DNA from: Salinigranum marinum
GTDB lineage: Archaea; Halobacteriota; Halobacteria; Halobacteriales; Haloferacaceae
NCBI RefSeq assembly: GCF_024228675.1
Contig: NZ_CP100461.1
Location: forward strand, 496,001-560,000
Reading direction: 5' to 3'
DNA: 64,000 nt
Numbering within the stretch: position 1 is the first letter of the stretch; every line of letters begins with the position of its first letter. The notes beneath the pieces were generated by a model. That model was not told the origin of the DNA. It saw only the letters and a program-made list of their open reading frames with translations, and did no database searches. Both the position numbers and the translations under genes were made by a program. Shown here piece by piece: positions 63,192 to 64,000 of this stretch.

Positions 63192-64000
63192 ATGCCACGA
63201 ATCACCGACTACGAACTGTACGAGGTCCCGCCGCGGTGGCTCTTCCTCCGCGTCGAGACGAGTGACGGCCGCGTCGGCTGGGGCGAACCGGTCGTCGAAG
63301 GGCGCGCACACACCGTCCGCGGCGCGGTCGAGGAGCTGATGGAGACGTCCCTCCTCGGCGAGGACCCACACCCCGTCGCGGACCACTGGCAAGCGATGTA
63401 CCGCGGCGGCTTCTACCGTGGGGGCCCGGTGCTCATGTCGGCCATCGCCGGCATCGACCAGGCGCTCTGGGACCTGAGAGGAAAGGCGTTCGGCGCGCCC
63501 GTCTACGAACTCCTCGGCGGGCCCGTGCGCGAGAAGATACGAGTCTACCAGTGGGTCGGCGGCGACCGGCCGACGGACGTCGGTGACGCCGCCGCGGAGA
63601 AGGTCGACCAGGGCTTCTCTGCGCTGAAGATGAACGCGACGCCGGAGTTCCGCCGGATCGAAAGCCCCGCCGCCGTCGAGGCGGCGGTCGACCGGATCCG
63701 CGAGGTGCGCGAGCGAGTCGGGGCCGACGTCGACATCGGCGTCGACTTCCACGGACGGGTCGCGAAGTCGATCGCTAAGCGCCTCGCCGAGCGGCTCGAT
63801 CCCTACGACCCGATGTTCGTCGAGGAGCCCGTGCTCCCCGAACACAACGACGCACTCTCGGAAGTCGCCGCGCACACGTCGACGCCCATCGCGACGGGCG
63901 AACGCATGTTCTCGCGGTGGGAGTTCAAACAGGTGTTCGAGCAGGGCGTCGTCGATGTGATTCAGCCCGACCTCTCGCACGCCGGCGGCATTACCGAGGT
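63192..64000 (+). CDS. Enolase-superfamily sugar-acid dehydratase, galactonate-dehydratase-like (3' end off the edge)
   Basis: About 269 residues are visible. The capping domain begins MPRITDYELYEVPPRW. The barrel shows SALKMNATPEF, metal ligand D in VDFHGRVAKS, E in VEEPVLPEHN and E in ATGERMFSRWEF, then IQPDLSHAGGITE. These match D-galactonate dehydratase (DgoD), which removes water from galactonate to make 2-keto-3-deoxygalactonate. Related sugar-acid dehydratases share the motifs, so the exact substrate needs the missing part. It lies 7 bases after the GH2 gene. Confidence 0.82.
   Translation, partial: MPRITDYELYEVPPRWLFLRVETSDGRVGWGEPVVEGRAHTVRGAVEELMETSLLGEDPHPVADHWQAMYRGGFYRGGPVLMSAIAGIDQALWDLRGKAFGAPVYELLGGPVREKIRVYQWVGGDRPTDVGDAAAEKVDQGFSALKMNATPEFRRIESPAAVEAAVDRIREVRERVGADVDIGVDFHGRVAKSIAKRLAERLDPYDPMFVEEPVLPEHNDALSEVAAHTSTPIATGERMFSRWEFKQVFEQGVVDVIQPDLSHAGGITE

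Noticed and set aside
60215-63205. 996-codon open frame on the minus strand
   Set aside because: It is the antisense of the GH2 gene; the protein is Val/Arg/Asp-rich without motifs, as expected for shadow frames in GC-rich DNA.

Overview
The window is chromosomal DNA of an extremely halophilic archaeon (class Halobacteria). The evidence is the high GC content, strongly acidic proteins, twin-arginine lipoprotein signals, TATA boxes about 25-30 bases before start codons (leaderless transcription), an archaeal replication factor C large subunit, HMG-CoA synthase of the mevalonate lipid pathway, and several families known mainly from haloarchaea. I cannot name the genus.

Bases 1-34000 look like ordinary core genome. 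In order they hold: an alcohol dehydrogenase cut by the left edge; a receiver-PAS-histidine kinase; rfcL; a three-gene operon with a GMC oxidoreductase and its small Tat subunit; a Tat serine hydrolase; an AhpD-like protein; two tandem FMN-binding paralogues; an amidohydrolase and an acetyltransferase; a membrane hydrolase; an XRE regulator; a membrane protein with an HExxH motif; and HMG-CoA synthase. Next comes a divergent pair of surface proteins with pilin-like N-termini, one carrying 19 glycines and four exact-length 43-residue repeats. After these lie DUF2150, a TatD-like hydrolase, a NYN protein, a thioredoxin-like lipoprotein coupled to a CxxC membrane protein, a complete gcvT-gcvH-gcvPA-gcvPB operon, a TetR regulator with an operator palindrome at its start, small zinc-ribbon and glutaredoxin genes, an internally deleted NmrA gene and a tRNA-Val(CAC).

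The 3' end of that tRNA (18 bases, 34009-34026) is repeated exactly at 45833-45850. The 11.8 kb between is best read as a genomic island integrated at the tRNA. It begins with low-GC small ORFs and then carries almost only membrane proteins: three CPBP (CAAX-like) intramembrane proteases, an HXXEE protein, two related membrane-anchored SRPBCC proteins, DUF5518 and others. Two genes have single in-frame nonsense codons. No integrase is visible. The right-hand SRPBCC gene runs through the repeat, so its C-terminus looks formed by the integration.

Bases 46000-52800 are also accessory: two FAD enzymes with a divergent winged-helix regulator, then a decayed IS5-type transposase gene interrupted by an intact TnpB (IS1341-type) element with end hairpins, then an AT-rich gene-poor stretch.

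Bases 52800-64000 form a sugar-use locus: a glycerol-dehydrogenase-like enzyme, an IclR regulator with two helix-turn-helix domains, a complete carbohydrate ABC transporter (ATPase divergent from binding protein and two permeases), a DUF624/YesL-like membrane protein, a GH2 glycosidase and a galactonate-dehydratase-like enolase-superfamily enzyme cut by the right edge. Together they suggest import of a beta-galactoside or related glycoside, hydrolysis, and oxidative breakdown of the sugar.
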